Positions 1 to 6,586 of a stretch of DNA of 6,612 nt are shown piece by piece. Origin of the DNA: Candidatus Hydrogenedentota bacterium (GTDB lineage: Bacteria; Hydrogenedentota; Hydrogenedentia; Hydrogenedentales; SLHB01); NCBI GenBank assembly GCA_003557825.1, contig PWNM01000338.1, positions 1 through 6,612 on the forward strand, read 5' to 3'. Numbering within the stretch: the first letter of the stretch is position 1; each line of letters starts with the position of its first letter. Position numbers and translations under genes: made by a program. The notes beneath the pieces were generated by a model. It had not been told where the DNA came from, made no database searches, and saw nothing but the letters and a program-made list of their open reading frames with translations.

Positions 1-878
1 AACGCAACCGACACCGGTGCAAGAAACAGGCCCAGATAGAGTACGGCGGTGACTACGAAGCGGGTGGTTCCCAAGAGGCGCAGGAATGGGTCGCCTCCAA
101 AGGGATCGCCCCGGTAGGTAAAATGGCTGTCGAGAGTGACGGAGTAATAGGCCCATAACCCCGCCGCAATCACAATAGGAGCCATAAAAGCCAGAATCGA
201 GCGTCTGTCGATGTGGAGTCGGCCTCGTTTCCAATGCCAGGCTGCCGTGATGGCCCAGGCAGCCGCCGGTAGGATACCGAATTGCCTTATAAACAATGCC
301 GACATCGATGCCGCTGTTCCGGCCAATATCGCCCAGGGGCGAAGCCGCACCCGGGCGTCCTTTTCCCGTTGGAATGCTATCACGTATCCCCAGATCGAGA
401 CCGCCACCATGGTGACAAAGGGGACATCGGTCATGAAAGTAAAGGACAGGTTCATGAACAGCGGGTTTGCCAAAAGAACCAATGCGCCTAGTACGGCCTC
501 GGGTCGCCGGGCCCCCAACCGTCGGCTCGTTCCGTAAACCGCCGCCAAGGCCGCCAACGCCAATATCCCGGTGGACAGACGGAGTACATGGAAGGAGAAC
601 CCGAGCATCGCCACAAAGGCCGCGCCCCAGTAGGCTTGAGCTACGGGCCGGGACATCGAATAGGGGTGGCCTACATAGGAGCCCCCTGCGTCGACGAGCC
701 TTTCGACGATTCGGGCGTAGATCCAGTCGTCATTGAGGGGGAAATCGCCTATGGGCCGGACTGCCCATACGGTTGCCGCCACGACCCCAAAAATAACCGC
801 AACAGGAGCCGCTCGACGGAGCCATCGACCCCCGCCCCTTGGTTTCGTGTTGTCTGGATTGGTAAACTCTTGACCCAT
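1..878 (-). CDS. ArnT/PMT-like (GT39-type) membrane glycosyltransferase, N-terminal part, cut by the window edge
   Basis: The minus strand is open without a stop from the ATG at 878-876 to base 1, giving 292 codons of a gene that continues to the left. The product is strongly hydrophobic. A first membrane segment lies at about residues 23-40, followed by an outside loop with PLNDDWIYA (D50, D51). Further hydrophobic stretches lie near 84-115, 128-145, 152-169, 182-213, 229-247 and 273-292. FTFMTDVPF (T150, D151) and an RQ pair (198-199) are also visible. In GT-C enzymes of the PMT/ArnT type, acidic residues in the first periplasmic loop are catalytic; the family moves a sugar from a polyprenyl-phosphate donor to a lipid or protein. 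Fold and class are fairly safe; donor and acceptor cannot be told. Such proteins usually exceed 450 residues, so roughly half is missing. An in-frame ATG at 887-885 is an alternative start. Neither start has a clear Shine-Dalgarno. Confidence 0.85.
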   Translation of the reverse strand, partial: MGQEFTNPDNTKPRGGGRWLRRAAPVAVIFGVVAATVWAVRPIGDFPLNDDWIYARIVERLVDAGGSYVGHPYSMSRPVAQAYWGAAFVAMLGFSFHVLRLSTGILALAALAAVYGTSRRLGARRPEAVLGALVLLANPLFMNLSFTFMTDVPFVTMVAVSIWGYVIAFQREKDARVRLRPWAILAGTAASMSALFIRQFGILPAAAWAITAAWHWKRGRLHIDRRSILAFMAPIVIAAGLWAYYSVTLDSHFTYRGDPFGGDPFLRLLGTTRFVVTAVLYLGLFLAPVSVA

Positions 879-2544
879 GGACAGCATGATGGCGATATGT
901 CGGGTGCAATGCAAGCCGGTACCGGTCGCGGCGACGTTGATGATGGTTTGGATCGGAATCGTATTGTTTGGCTGTGGTACCCGTGGATTCGATGATCAAG
1001 ACGCCATCCTTCATGTCGGTAACGGAGCCGAACCCCAGGATCTGGACCCGCATCTCGTCACCGGAGTCCCCGAAAGCCGTATCTTGTCTGCTTTGTTTGA
1101 GGGGCTAACCGATGTCGATCCCAGGACCCTCGAACCCATTCCCGGCGCAGCGGAATCTTGGTCGGTTTCCGACGACGGCACGGTCTACACGTTTACCCTG
1201 CGTCCCGATGGCCGGTGGTCCAATGGCGACCCGGTTACCGCCCACGATTTTGCCTATGCATGGCGACGGATCCTTACCCCTGCCCTCGGTGCTGAGTATG
1301 CCTATATGCTGTTCTGCATCAAAAACGCCCGGCCGTTCCATGAGGGGGATTTGGAGGATTTCGATGAGGTCGGCGTCCGGGTTATCGATGATCATACCCT
1401 CGAAGTGACCCTCGAAAACCCCACACCCTATTTCCTGTCCATGCAGATTCACTACACCTGGTTCCCGGTTCATCAGCCGACCATCGAGGCCTTCGGCGAG
1501 ATGGACCATCGGGGAACCCGGTGGACCCGCGCCGGGAACCACGTGGGCAATGGCCCCTTCAAGCTCGACCGGTGGGAGCCGGATCGGGTCATCGCCGTGT
1601 CGCATAACCCTGCCTATTGGAATGCAGCGGCCACGGGCCTCGAAGGCGTGTGGTTCTACCCCATCGACAATGCGCTGACCGAGGAGCTGTTGTTTCGGCA
1701 AGGTCGGCTTCACCTGACCGAAAACGTGCCCGTCGACAAGATCGAGGTCTATCAACGGGACACGCCGGAGGTGATCCGTATCGATCCTTACCTGGGAACA
1801 TATTACTTCCGGCTGAATGTCACGCGGCCGCCCCTCGACAACCCGAAGGTGCGGCGCGCCCTTGGGCTGGCCCTTGATCGGGACGACCTGGTCCGCAATG
1901 TGGTTCGGGCAGGACGGGAGCCGGCCTTTTTCTACACGCCACCCGATACGGCCGGTTATACCAGCGAAGCCCGGATGCCCTATGACCCGGATAAGGCGCG
2001 GGAACTGTTGGCCGAAGCGGGCTATCCCGATGGTCAGGGGTTGCCCCCCATCGAGCTGCTGTACAATACCAGCGAAAACCATCGCATGGTGGCCGAGGCC
2101 GTACAAGCCATGTGGGACGAGACCCTGAATGTCCGTGTGACCCTCACGAATCAGGAGTGGAAGGTCTACCTCAACTCGATGCAACAGCTTGACTACGGCA
2201 TCGCCCGGTCCGGTTGGATCGGCGATTTTGTGGACCCCATCAACTTTCTAGAATGCTTCACGACGGGCAACGGCAACAACCGGACGGGATTTTCATCTCC
2301 CGAGTTTGACGCCCTTATCGAAGAAGCCCGGCGGACCGTCGACCCCGAGGCGCGGCTCGAATTCCTCCAAGAGGCCGAGCATATTTTGATGGAGGAAGCG
2401 CCCATCATCCCCGTTTATTTCTACACGCGCACCTACCTGCAGTCGCCTGAAATCGAAGGACTCGCCGCCAATCCGCTCGGCTATATTGCCTTCCACAAAC
2501 TCGGGCTACGGGATCGGCCGCGCACGCTGGCGGCGCGGGAGTAG
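877..2544 (+). CDS. oppA: OppA-type oligopeptide-binding lipoprotein of an ABC importer (SBP_bac_5)
   Basis: This is the substrate-binding protein of a peptide ABC importer, 555 residues, normal for family 5 binding proteins. A hydrophobic stretch (about 18-32) ends in lipobox LFGC, with C33 the expected lipidated residue, so the mature protein is anchored at the membrane surface. Family landmarks are AEPQDLDPHL (51-60), LFEGL (73-77), GNGPF (224-228), NPAYW (244-248), VRRAL with a following DR (325-335) and NQEWK (425-429). GWIGDFVDP (446-454) aligns with the GWCADYNEP stretch of enterobacterial OppA, whose Asp binds the peptide N-terminus; the equivalent here is D450. Peptides are therefore the likely ligand. 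A stop (TGA 871-873) lies just upstream, so ATG 877 is the furthest start. ATG 886, ATG 889 and GTG 904 would give shorter, more typical signal peptides, and none has a good Shine-Dalgarno. The gene heads the operon, three bases before oppB. Confidence 0.93.
   Translation: MDSMMAICRVQCKPVPVAATLMMVWIGIVLFGCGTRGFDDQDAILHVGNGAEPQDLDPHLVTGVPESRILSALFEGLTDVDPRTLEPIPGAAESWSVSDDGTVYTFTLRPDGRWSNGDPVTAHDFAYAWRRILTPALGAEYAYMLFCIKNARPFHEGDLEDFDEVGVRVIDDHTLEVTLENPTPYFLSMQIHYTWFPVHQPTIEAFGEMDHRGTRWTRAGNHVGNGPFKLDRWEPDRVIAVSHNPAYWNAAATGLEGVWFYPIDNALTEELLFRQGRLHLTENVPVDKIEVYQRDTPEVIRIDPYLGTYYFRLNVTRPPLDNPKVRRALGLALDRDDLVRNVVRAGREPAFFYTPPDTAGYTSEARMPYDPDKARELLAEAGYPDGQGLPPIELLYNTSENHRMVAEAVQAMWDETLNVRVTLTNQEWKVYLNSMQQLDYGIARSGWIGDFVDPINFLECFTTGNGNNRTGFSSPEFDALIEEARRTVDPEARLEFLQEAEHILMEEAPIIPVYFYTRTYLQSPEIEGLAANPLGYIAFHKLGLRDRPRTLAARE
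2537..2541 (+). promoter_or_regulatory. Ribosome binding site of oppB
   Basis: GGGAG sits six bases before the oppB ATG, inside the last codons of oppA. Its place in the upstream gene suggests that translation of oppB is tied to that of oppA. Confidence 0.6.
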
Positions 2545-2547
2545 TTC

Positions 2548-3465
2548 ATGGGGCGGTTTATTCTCCGGCGACTGGCGACGTTCATCCCGATCCTTTTGGT
2601 CATCGTGACGCTGACGTTTTTCCTGGTGCGCTTGGCTCCGGGCGGTCCCTTCGCCTCCGAGCGGGCCGTGAGCGAAGAGGCCTTGCGTCAGATCGAAGCT
2701 CATTACAACCTCGATGCGCCCCTCTGGCGGCAATATGTGGACTATGTCGCGGGGCTGTTGCGAGGCGATCTCGGTCCTTCGCTCAAACGCCCCAGTCGTA
2801 CGGTAGCCGAGTGGATCTGGATCAAGTTTCCCGTGTCTCTCGAGCTGGGCTTGTATGCCCTGATTGTGGCCATAGGCATCGGCCTTCCTGCGGGCATCCT
2901 TGCTGCCTGGCGGCCCAACACCTGGACCGATTACCTTCCCATGTCCCTTTCCATGGGCGGTATCTGCATCCCCAACTTTGTTCTGGGACCGTTGCTGGTG
3001 CTGTTTTTTGCCGTACGCCTCGAATGGCTCCCCGTGGCCCTGTGGGAAACGCCCAGCGACAAGATCCTTCCCGCACTCACCCTTGGCGCCATGTACGCCG
3101 CCTACATTGCCCGGCTTACTCGAACGGGGCTCCTCGATACCTTGACGCAGGACTTCATCCGCACGGCCCGGGCGAAAGGGCTCAGCGAGGCGCGCGTGGT
3201 ATTGCGCCACGGCCTGCGAGGGGCGTTACAGCCGGTGGTGGCCTTTCTCGGACCGGCCGCCGCGGGGATGCTTACCGGTTCCTTTGTCGTCGAGGACATC
3301 TTTCGCGTGCCGGGTCTCGGAACGGAGTTCATCAATGCCGCTCTCAATCGCGATTACACCATGATCCTTGGGGCGGTGCTGGTGTTTGCCGTCCTGATCC
3401 TGGTGTTCAACTTGGTGGTGGACCTCATCCAGGCCTGGCTCGATCCGAGGTTGCGCCATGCATGA
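2548..3465 (+). CDS. oppB: OppB-type peptide ABC transporter permease
   Basis: This is one of the two channel-forming inner-membrane subunits of the importer fed by the upstream binding protein. Its 305 residues match the OppB/DppB family length. The N-terminus has the usual MGRFILRRL start running into a first membrane helix (about 9-29) that ends in RLAPGGPF (28-35). A large outside region with YNLDAPLWRQY (53-63) and GDLGPS (73-78) follows. Five more hydrophobic stretches lie near 96-120, 132-158, 172-190, 230-250 and 272-296. The cytoplasmic EAA-type loop (about 203-225, RTARAKGLSEARV) is the docking site for the ATPase in this family. VEDIFRVPGLG (248-258) and the end LDPRLRHA are also typical. 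The start is set by a GGGAG site with six-base spacing. The gene follows oppA by three bases and overlaps oppC by eight, so co-transcription is very likely. Confidence 0.95.
   Translation: MGRFILRRLATFIPILLVIVTLTFFLVRLAPGGPFASERAVSEEALRQIEAHYNLDAPLWRQYVDYVAGLLRGDLGPSLKRPSRTVAEWIWIKFPVSLELGLYALIVAIGIGLPAGILAAWRPNTWTDYLPMSLSMGGICIPNFVLGPLLVLFFAVRLEWLPVALWETPSDKILPALTLGAMYAAYIARLTRTGLLDTLTQDFIRTARAKGLSEARVVLRHGLRGALQPVVAFLGPAAAGMLTGSFVVEDIFRVPGLGTEFINAALNRDYTMILGAVLVFAVLILVFNLVVDLIQAWLDPRLRHA
3447..3450 (+). promoter_or_regulatory. Ribosome binding site of oppC
   Basis: GAGG lies seven bases before the oppC ATG and within the 3' end of oppB. It decides the start at 3458 over the out-of-frame ATG at 3462. 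Confidence 0.55.
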
Positions 3466-4345
3466 TCCAACGCTCCCCTTGACTCCGGATACCGACGCCG
3501 GCACGTCGCTTTGGCGCGATGCCTTTCATCGCCTGCGGAGAAATCATCTGGCTATGGTGGGGTTGGTGCTGCTAAGCATCATCGTGATTTTATCGATCGT
3601 GGGCCCCTGGTTCTCCGCTCATACCTTCGACGCTCAGGACCGCGACAATCGCCTTGCATCGCCCAGCGCCCGGCATTGGTTTGGTACGGACCATCTTGGG
3701 AGAGACGTGTTCGTTCGGGTGCTGACAGGCGGACGCGTCTCGATTCAGGTCGGTTTGGCGGCCACGGCCGTGTCGCTGCTAATCGGTGTGGTTTACGGAG
3801 CCGTGGCCGGGTTCCAGGGCGGACGCCTCGACAACGGCATGATGCGTATCGTCGATATCCTCTATACCTTGCCCTTCACCATCGTGGCCATCATCCTGGT
3901 CACCTATTTCGGTCGCAGCTTACTTTTAGTGTTTATCGCCATCGGCGCGGTCGAGTGGCTGACCATGGCCCGCATCGTCCGGGGACAGGTGCAGTCGTTG
4001 AAAGAGAAGGAGTTCGTCGAGGCGGCCATGGCCATGGGACTGCCCTGGCGGCGTATCCTTTTTCGCCACCTTATCCCCAACGCCCTCGGCCCCATCATCG
4101 TCTACACCACGCTTACAATCCCGCGGGTCATGCTTCTCGAAGCGTTTCTCAGCTACCTGGGCTTGGGCGTCCAGGCCCCAATGAGTTCGTGGGGCACCTT
4201 GATCAAAGAAGGCGTCGCCGTCATGGAGGAATATCCGTGGCTCCTCATTTTTCCCGGCGTAGCCCTCTCGGCGACCCTCTTCTCGCTTAACTTCCTGGGC
4301 GACGGCCTTCGCGACGCCCTCGACCCCCGTTCCTCGAAGGACTGA
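3458..4345 (+). CDS. oppC: OppC-type peptide ABC transporter permease
   Basis: This is the second inner-membrane channel subunit, expected to pair with OppB. It has 295 residues, typical for OppC/DppC. A polar N-terminal tail (1-30, including WRDAFHRLRRNHLA) precedes the first membrane helix (about 31-53). The outside segment contains HWFGTDHLGRDVF (73-85), a hallmark of the OppC branch. Further helices lie near 97-118, 134-150, 153-166, 208-225 and 262-280. The EAA loop is well preserved at about 186-210, with E188, A189, A190 and G194, then HLIPNALGPI. It ends with NFLGDGLRDALDPR (278-291), again OppC-specific. The start codon lies inside oppB with an eight-base overlap, which points to translational coupling and equal subunit amounts. 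No oppD or oppF ATPase gene follows; the strand switches at once. Confidence 0.95.
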   Translation: MHDPTLPLTPDTDAGTSLWRDAFHRLRRNHLAMVGLVLLSIIVILSIVGPWFSAHTFDAQDRDNRLASPSARHWFGTDHLGRDVFVRVLTGGRVSIQVGLAATAVSLLIGVVYGAVAGFQGGRLDNGMMRIVDILYTLPFTIVAIILVTYFGRSLLLVFIAIGAVEWLTMARIVRGQVQSLKEKEFVEAAMAMGLPWRRILFRHLIPNALGPIIVYTTLTIPRVMLLEAFLSYLGLGVQAPMSSWGTLIKEGVAVMEEYPWLLIFPGVALSATLFSLNFLGDGLRDALDPRSSKD

Positions 4346-4356
4346 ACAACCGAGTT
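4346..4356. other. 11-base gap between convergent oppC and the DinB-family gene
   Basis: Only 11 bases separate the oppC stop (TGA 4343-4345) from the DinB-family stop (TAG read at 4359-4357). The best inverted repeat is GAAC/GTTC with a six-base loop and no T-run, too weak for an intrinsic terminator. Either transcripts run into the opposite gene or termination is factor-dependent. Confidence 0.6.
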
Positions 4357-4917
4357 CTACAGTCGATCCCGAATCCCCTCGGCTATCCGAAAGTGGTGGG
4401 CATCATGGTACGTCGCGACCCGGAGGGCCTGCACCAGATTGAGCCACCCAATGGGCGGGTCATAAAGATTGATGTTGCCCAACACGGCCTCGTCCCGCCC
4501 TACGTACCAACGACGGACCCGTTGATGTTCGGCGGCGACTTCGGCATGCAATTGCTCGACCGATACCGGCTTGGACGGGCCGTGCTTCGGCGTCCACAGC
4601 CAACCCAAGCTATTGGGGAACCCCGGTCGTTCGTATACATCGTCGATGGTCGTCTCGTAGGGACGGTTTCTACGCCAATACCCCAGAGGCTTCATCGGGG
4701 GCCAGACCACCTGAAGGAGCCGTCGGCCGGAACGAAGCAACAAACGCGCATGGTCTACATGTTCGCCCATGGACCATTTCCGGGGCTCAATCCGCTGCCA
4801 TACCTGGTCCGCCGGTACCGCGCCCAACCAGGCGAAGAGGTCTTCCCGTTGCGCATCCAGCAGTTCCAGATAGCGCGCTACCATGCCGGTTTGTTGCTTC
4901 AGGTTATCCGGTTCCAT
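4357..4917 (-). CDS. DinB-superfamily protein, putative metal-dependent enzyme of unknown substrate
   Basis: This 186-residue protein has the look of the DinB/YfiT four-helix bundle. An N-terminal helix (about 5-31) is followed by WSMGEHVDHA (48-57), with H53 as the likely first metal ligand and H56 nearby. A C-terminal helix carries YHDAHHFRIAEGIRD (170-184), with H171 and H174 or H175 as the remaining ligands. Three histidines in this arrangement bind a divalent metal in the family. Characterised relatives include thiol S-transferases such as bacillithiol transferases, but most members are uncharacterised and the substrate here cannot be read from sequence. The middle part (about 75-125), rich in aromatic residues and prolines, is not recognisable to me. 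It lies 18 bases after the fabG stop on the same strand, so it probably belongs to the fabD-fabG transcript. The Shine-Dalgarno is weak. The fold call is fairly sure, the function open. Confidence 0.8.
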   Translation of the reverse strand: MEPDNLKQQTGMVARYLELLDAQREDLFAWLGAVPADQVWQRIEPRKWSMGEHVDHARLLLRSGRRLLQVVWPPMKPLGYWRRNRPYETTIDDVYERPGFPNSLGWLWTPKHGPSKPVSVEQLHAEVAAEHQRVRRWYVGRDEAVLGNINLYDPPIGWLNLVQALRVATYHDAHHFRIAEGIRDRL

Positions 4918-4935
4918 GCAGACGCCTGGTCGTTG

Positions 4936-5682
4936 TTACATGGCCAGTCCGCCGTCGACCTGAAGGACCGCTCCCGTAACGTAGGCCGCGCCATGACTCG
5001 CAAAATAGCGCACGCTCGCAGCGATGTCGTCGCCCGAACCGGTGCGTTTCATGGGGATCCGCTCAACTATCGCCTCCCGCTGCGCCTCCGACAGTGCCCC
5101 CGTCATGTCCGTGTCGATGTATCCCGGCGCTACCACGTTGACCGTAATGTTGCGCGAGGCAAGCTCCTGGGCCAGGGATTTCGAAAACCCGACAATCCCC
5201 GCCTTGGCCGCGGCGTAGTTGGTCTGACCTGCCTGGCCGCGCAGTCCGATAATCGAGGAGACGTTGATGATTCGTCCCCAGCGCTCTTTCATCATGTCCC
5301 GTGCGACGGCGCGGCAACAGTAGAATATGCCGGTAAGGTTCGCTTGGATCACCGCGTCCCAGTCGCCGTCTTTCATACGCATGAGCAGCCCGTCGCGGGT
5401 GATCCCGGCGTTGTTGACGAGGATGCCCACCGGCCCATACGCCTCGCCCACAGCGGTGATGAGCCCGCTTACCGCGTCGCTATCCGCGATGTCGCAGCCG
5501 AAGCCCTTTACTGTTCCGCCGGTTTCGGAGGCCAGTTCCTCCGCTGCGGCTTCGGCTGTCGCGGGGGTCCGTCCACAGATGGCGACCTTGGCCCCTTCCG
5601 ATGCAAACAGGGCCGCGCATGCTCGTCCAATGCCTCGTGTTCCCCCCGTTATTAATACGACTTTCCCCTCGAATTCGCTCAT
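4936..5682 (-). CDS. fabG: 3-oxoacyl-[acyl-carrier-protein] reductase FabG
   Basis: FabG reduces 3-oxoacyl-ACP to 3-hydroxyacyl-ACP with NADPH in the cytosol, the first reduction of the type II fatty-acid elongation cycle. The 248 residues form a classical short-chain dehydrogenase. The cofactor loop is TGGTRGIG (12-19), the NNAG motif is at 90-93, and the catalytic tetrad is N115, S143, Y156 and K160. It has the family PG pair (187-188) and ends in QVDGGLAM. The Y-to-S spacing of 13 matches E. coli FabG, and R16 after the glycines fits NADPH use. The frame is open much further upstream, but that part overlaps fabD; the ATG at 5682-5680 is chosen because GGAGG lies four bases before it and the protein begins as FabG proteins do. 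Its ATG overlaps the fabD stop (ATGA), so the two are translationally coupled. Placement beside fabD favours true FabG over other short-chain dehydrogenases. Confidence 0.95.
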   Translation of the reverse strand: MSEFEGKVVLITGGTRGIGRACAALFASEGAKVAICGRTPATAEAAAEELASETGGTVKGFGCDIADSDAVSGLITAVGEAYGPVGILVNNAGITRDGLLMRMKDGDWDAVIQANLTGIFYCCRAVARDMMKERWGRIINVSSIIGLRGQAGQTNYAAAKAGIVGFSKSLAQELASRNITVNVVAPGYIDTDMTGALSEAQREAIVERIPMKRTGSGDDIAASVRYFASHGAAYVTGAVLQVDGGLAM

Positions 5683-6575
5683 CGTTCCTCCAATGCATTC
5701 AGTGCCTCGACGGTCCCTACGCACATGATATCGGGTCCATTGGGCATTCGTTTTGCCAATCCTTGCAATACCCGGCCCGGCCCCAGCTCGAGGGCCGACG
5801 CGGGTCCGATTGTTTCCATGACCGCCGTCCAACGGACCGGCGCGCAAATCTGTTTTGTGAGCAGCTCACGAATCCTCTCGGGATCCGACGCTTCGCCGCC
5901 TGTTACCGAGGACACGAACGGATAGACCGGCGCTTGGATCGCAGCCTCGGCCAGCTCGGTCTGAAAGGCTTTCGCCGCTCCTTCCATCAAAGGCGAATGG
6001 AAGGGGCCCGATACCGCCAAGGGGAGGACCCGTTTGGCTCCGGCGGCTTTGAGCGCCTCGTCTGCCGCGGCGATGGCGGCTTTCGATCCCGTGATGATGG
6101 TCTGCTGCGGACCGTTGTAGTTGGCCACCGTCGCGCCTTCCGGCAGGGCCGCCTCGATGGCCTCGGGGTCGAGTCCCATCACTGCCGCCATGGTTCCCTC
6201 GGGCACCTCCTGTGACATGCACCGCCCCCGCGCCGCCACCAGCCGCAACGCCTCTTCAAAGGTTAAGGCGCCCGACGCATGGAGGGCCGTGAATTCGCCC
6301 AGGCTGTGGCCCGCGCAGCACGTCGGGGTAACGCCTCGTTCCCCAAGCGCCGCGCTCAGGGCCGCGCCCACGGTGAACAGGGCGGGTTGCGCCAGTTGGG
6401 TTTGAGATAAGGTTTCGGCGGGACCATTAAACATGGCCTCCAACAGCCCCGGAACGGCGGCCTCGGCTTGGTCAAAATAAGACCGTAACGCCGCCATTTC
6501 GTATAGATCCTGGCCCATTCCGGGCGTCTGACTCCCCTGGCCGGGAAACAAAAAAACAGGTTTATCCGTAGCCAC
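5679..6575 (-). CDS. fabD: Malonyl-CoA:acyl carrier protein transacylase FabD
   Basis: FabD transfers the malonyl group from CoA to acyl carrier protein, supplying the extender unit for type II fatty-acid synthesis in the cytosol. The 298 residues are slightly under the E. coli length. Signatures in order are FLFPGQGSQ (8-16), the glutamine of TQLAQPALF (Q63), the nucleophile motif GHSLGEF (89-95, Ser91) and Arg116 in ARGRCM, which binds the malonyl carboxylate in the family. Next come NYNGPQQ (152-158) and the catalytic His193 in SGPFHSPLM (189-197). LELGPG (262-267) near the end is also typical. All key residues are present, so the enzyme should be active. The start is GTG at 6575-6573, backed by GGGAGG five bases upstream. 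The stop overlaps the fabG start by four bases. The gene upstream lies outside the window; fabH would be a common neighbour. Confidence 0.96.
   Translation of the reverse strand: MATDKPVFLFPGQGSQTPGMGQDLYEMAALRSYFDQAEAAVPGLLEAMFNGPAETLSQTQLAQPALFTVGAALSAALGERGVTPTCCAGHSLGEFTALHASGALTFEEALRLVAARGRCMSQEVPEGTMAAVMGLDPEAIEAALPEGATVANYNGPQQTIITGSKAAIAAADEALKAAGAKRVLPLAVSGPFHSPLMEGAAKAFQTELAEAAIQAPVYPFVSSVTGGEASDPERIRELLTKQICAPVRWTAVMETIGPASALELGPGRVLQGLAKRMPNGPDIMCVGTVEALNALEER
5687..5691 (-). promoter_or_regulatory. Ribosome binding site of fabG
   Basis: GGAGG on the minus strand ends four bases before the fabG ATG and lies inside the last codons of fabD, where it also encodes part of Leu-Glu-Glu. 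It settles the fabG start against the longer open frame. Confidence 0.7.
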
Positions 6576-6580
6576 GAATG

Positions 6581-6586
6581 CCTCCC
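6581..6586 (-). promoter_or_regulatory. Ribosome binding site of fabD
   Basis: GGGAGG on the minus strand lies five bases before a GTG codon. It is the strongest Shine-Dalgarno in the window and justifies the GTG start, since the frame stays open to the right edge and carries no ATG start there. Confidence 0.75.

Noticed and set aside
870..899. Possible promoter TTGACC, 18-base spacer, GATATG on the plus strand
   Set aside because: The -10 match is poor and transcription would start near 906, after all plausible oppA starts that keep a full signal peptide.
916..925. CCGGTACCGG palindrome near the oppA start as an operator
   Set aside because: It is explained by the repeated Pro-Val codons of the signal peptide (P14-V17), and a single ten-base palindrome in GC-rich DNA is weak evidence.
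1105..2184. 359-codon minus-strand open frame within oppA
   Set aside because: It lies wholly opposite a well-supported family 5 binding protein, and its translation shows no domain I can recognise. It is best read as a codon-bias shadow.
3511..4290. 259-codon plus-strand frame inside oppC
   Set aside because: It is in another frame of a clear permease gene and its Arg/His/Gly-rich translation looks like a frame-shifted shadow.
4344..4357. GAAC/GTTC inverted repeat as a terminator between oppC and the DinB gene
   Set aside because: It has a four-base stem, a six-base loop and no following T-run on either strand.
4393..5655. 420-codon plus-strand open frame opposite the DinB gene and fabG
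   Set aside because: It is antisense to two convincingly identified genes, spans their junction, and its translation has no recognisable motif and an odd composition rich in Arg, Gly and His. Long antisense frames are expected in GC-rich coding DNA.
5683..5847. N-terminal extension of fabG to an upstream ATG (303-residue form)
   Set aside because: The extra residues overlap fabD coding sequence and do not resemble a reductase; GGAGG directly before the ATG at 5682 and the ATGA overlap favour the 248-residue form.
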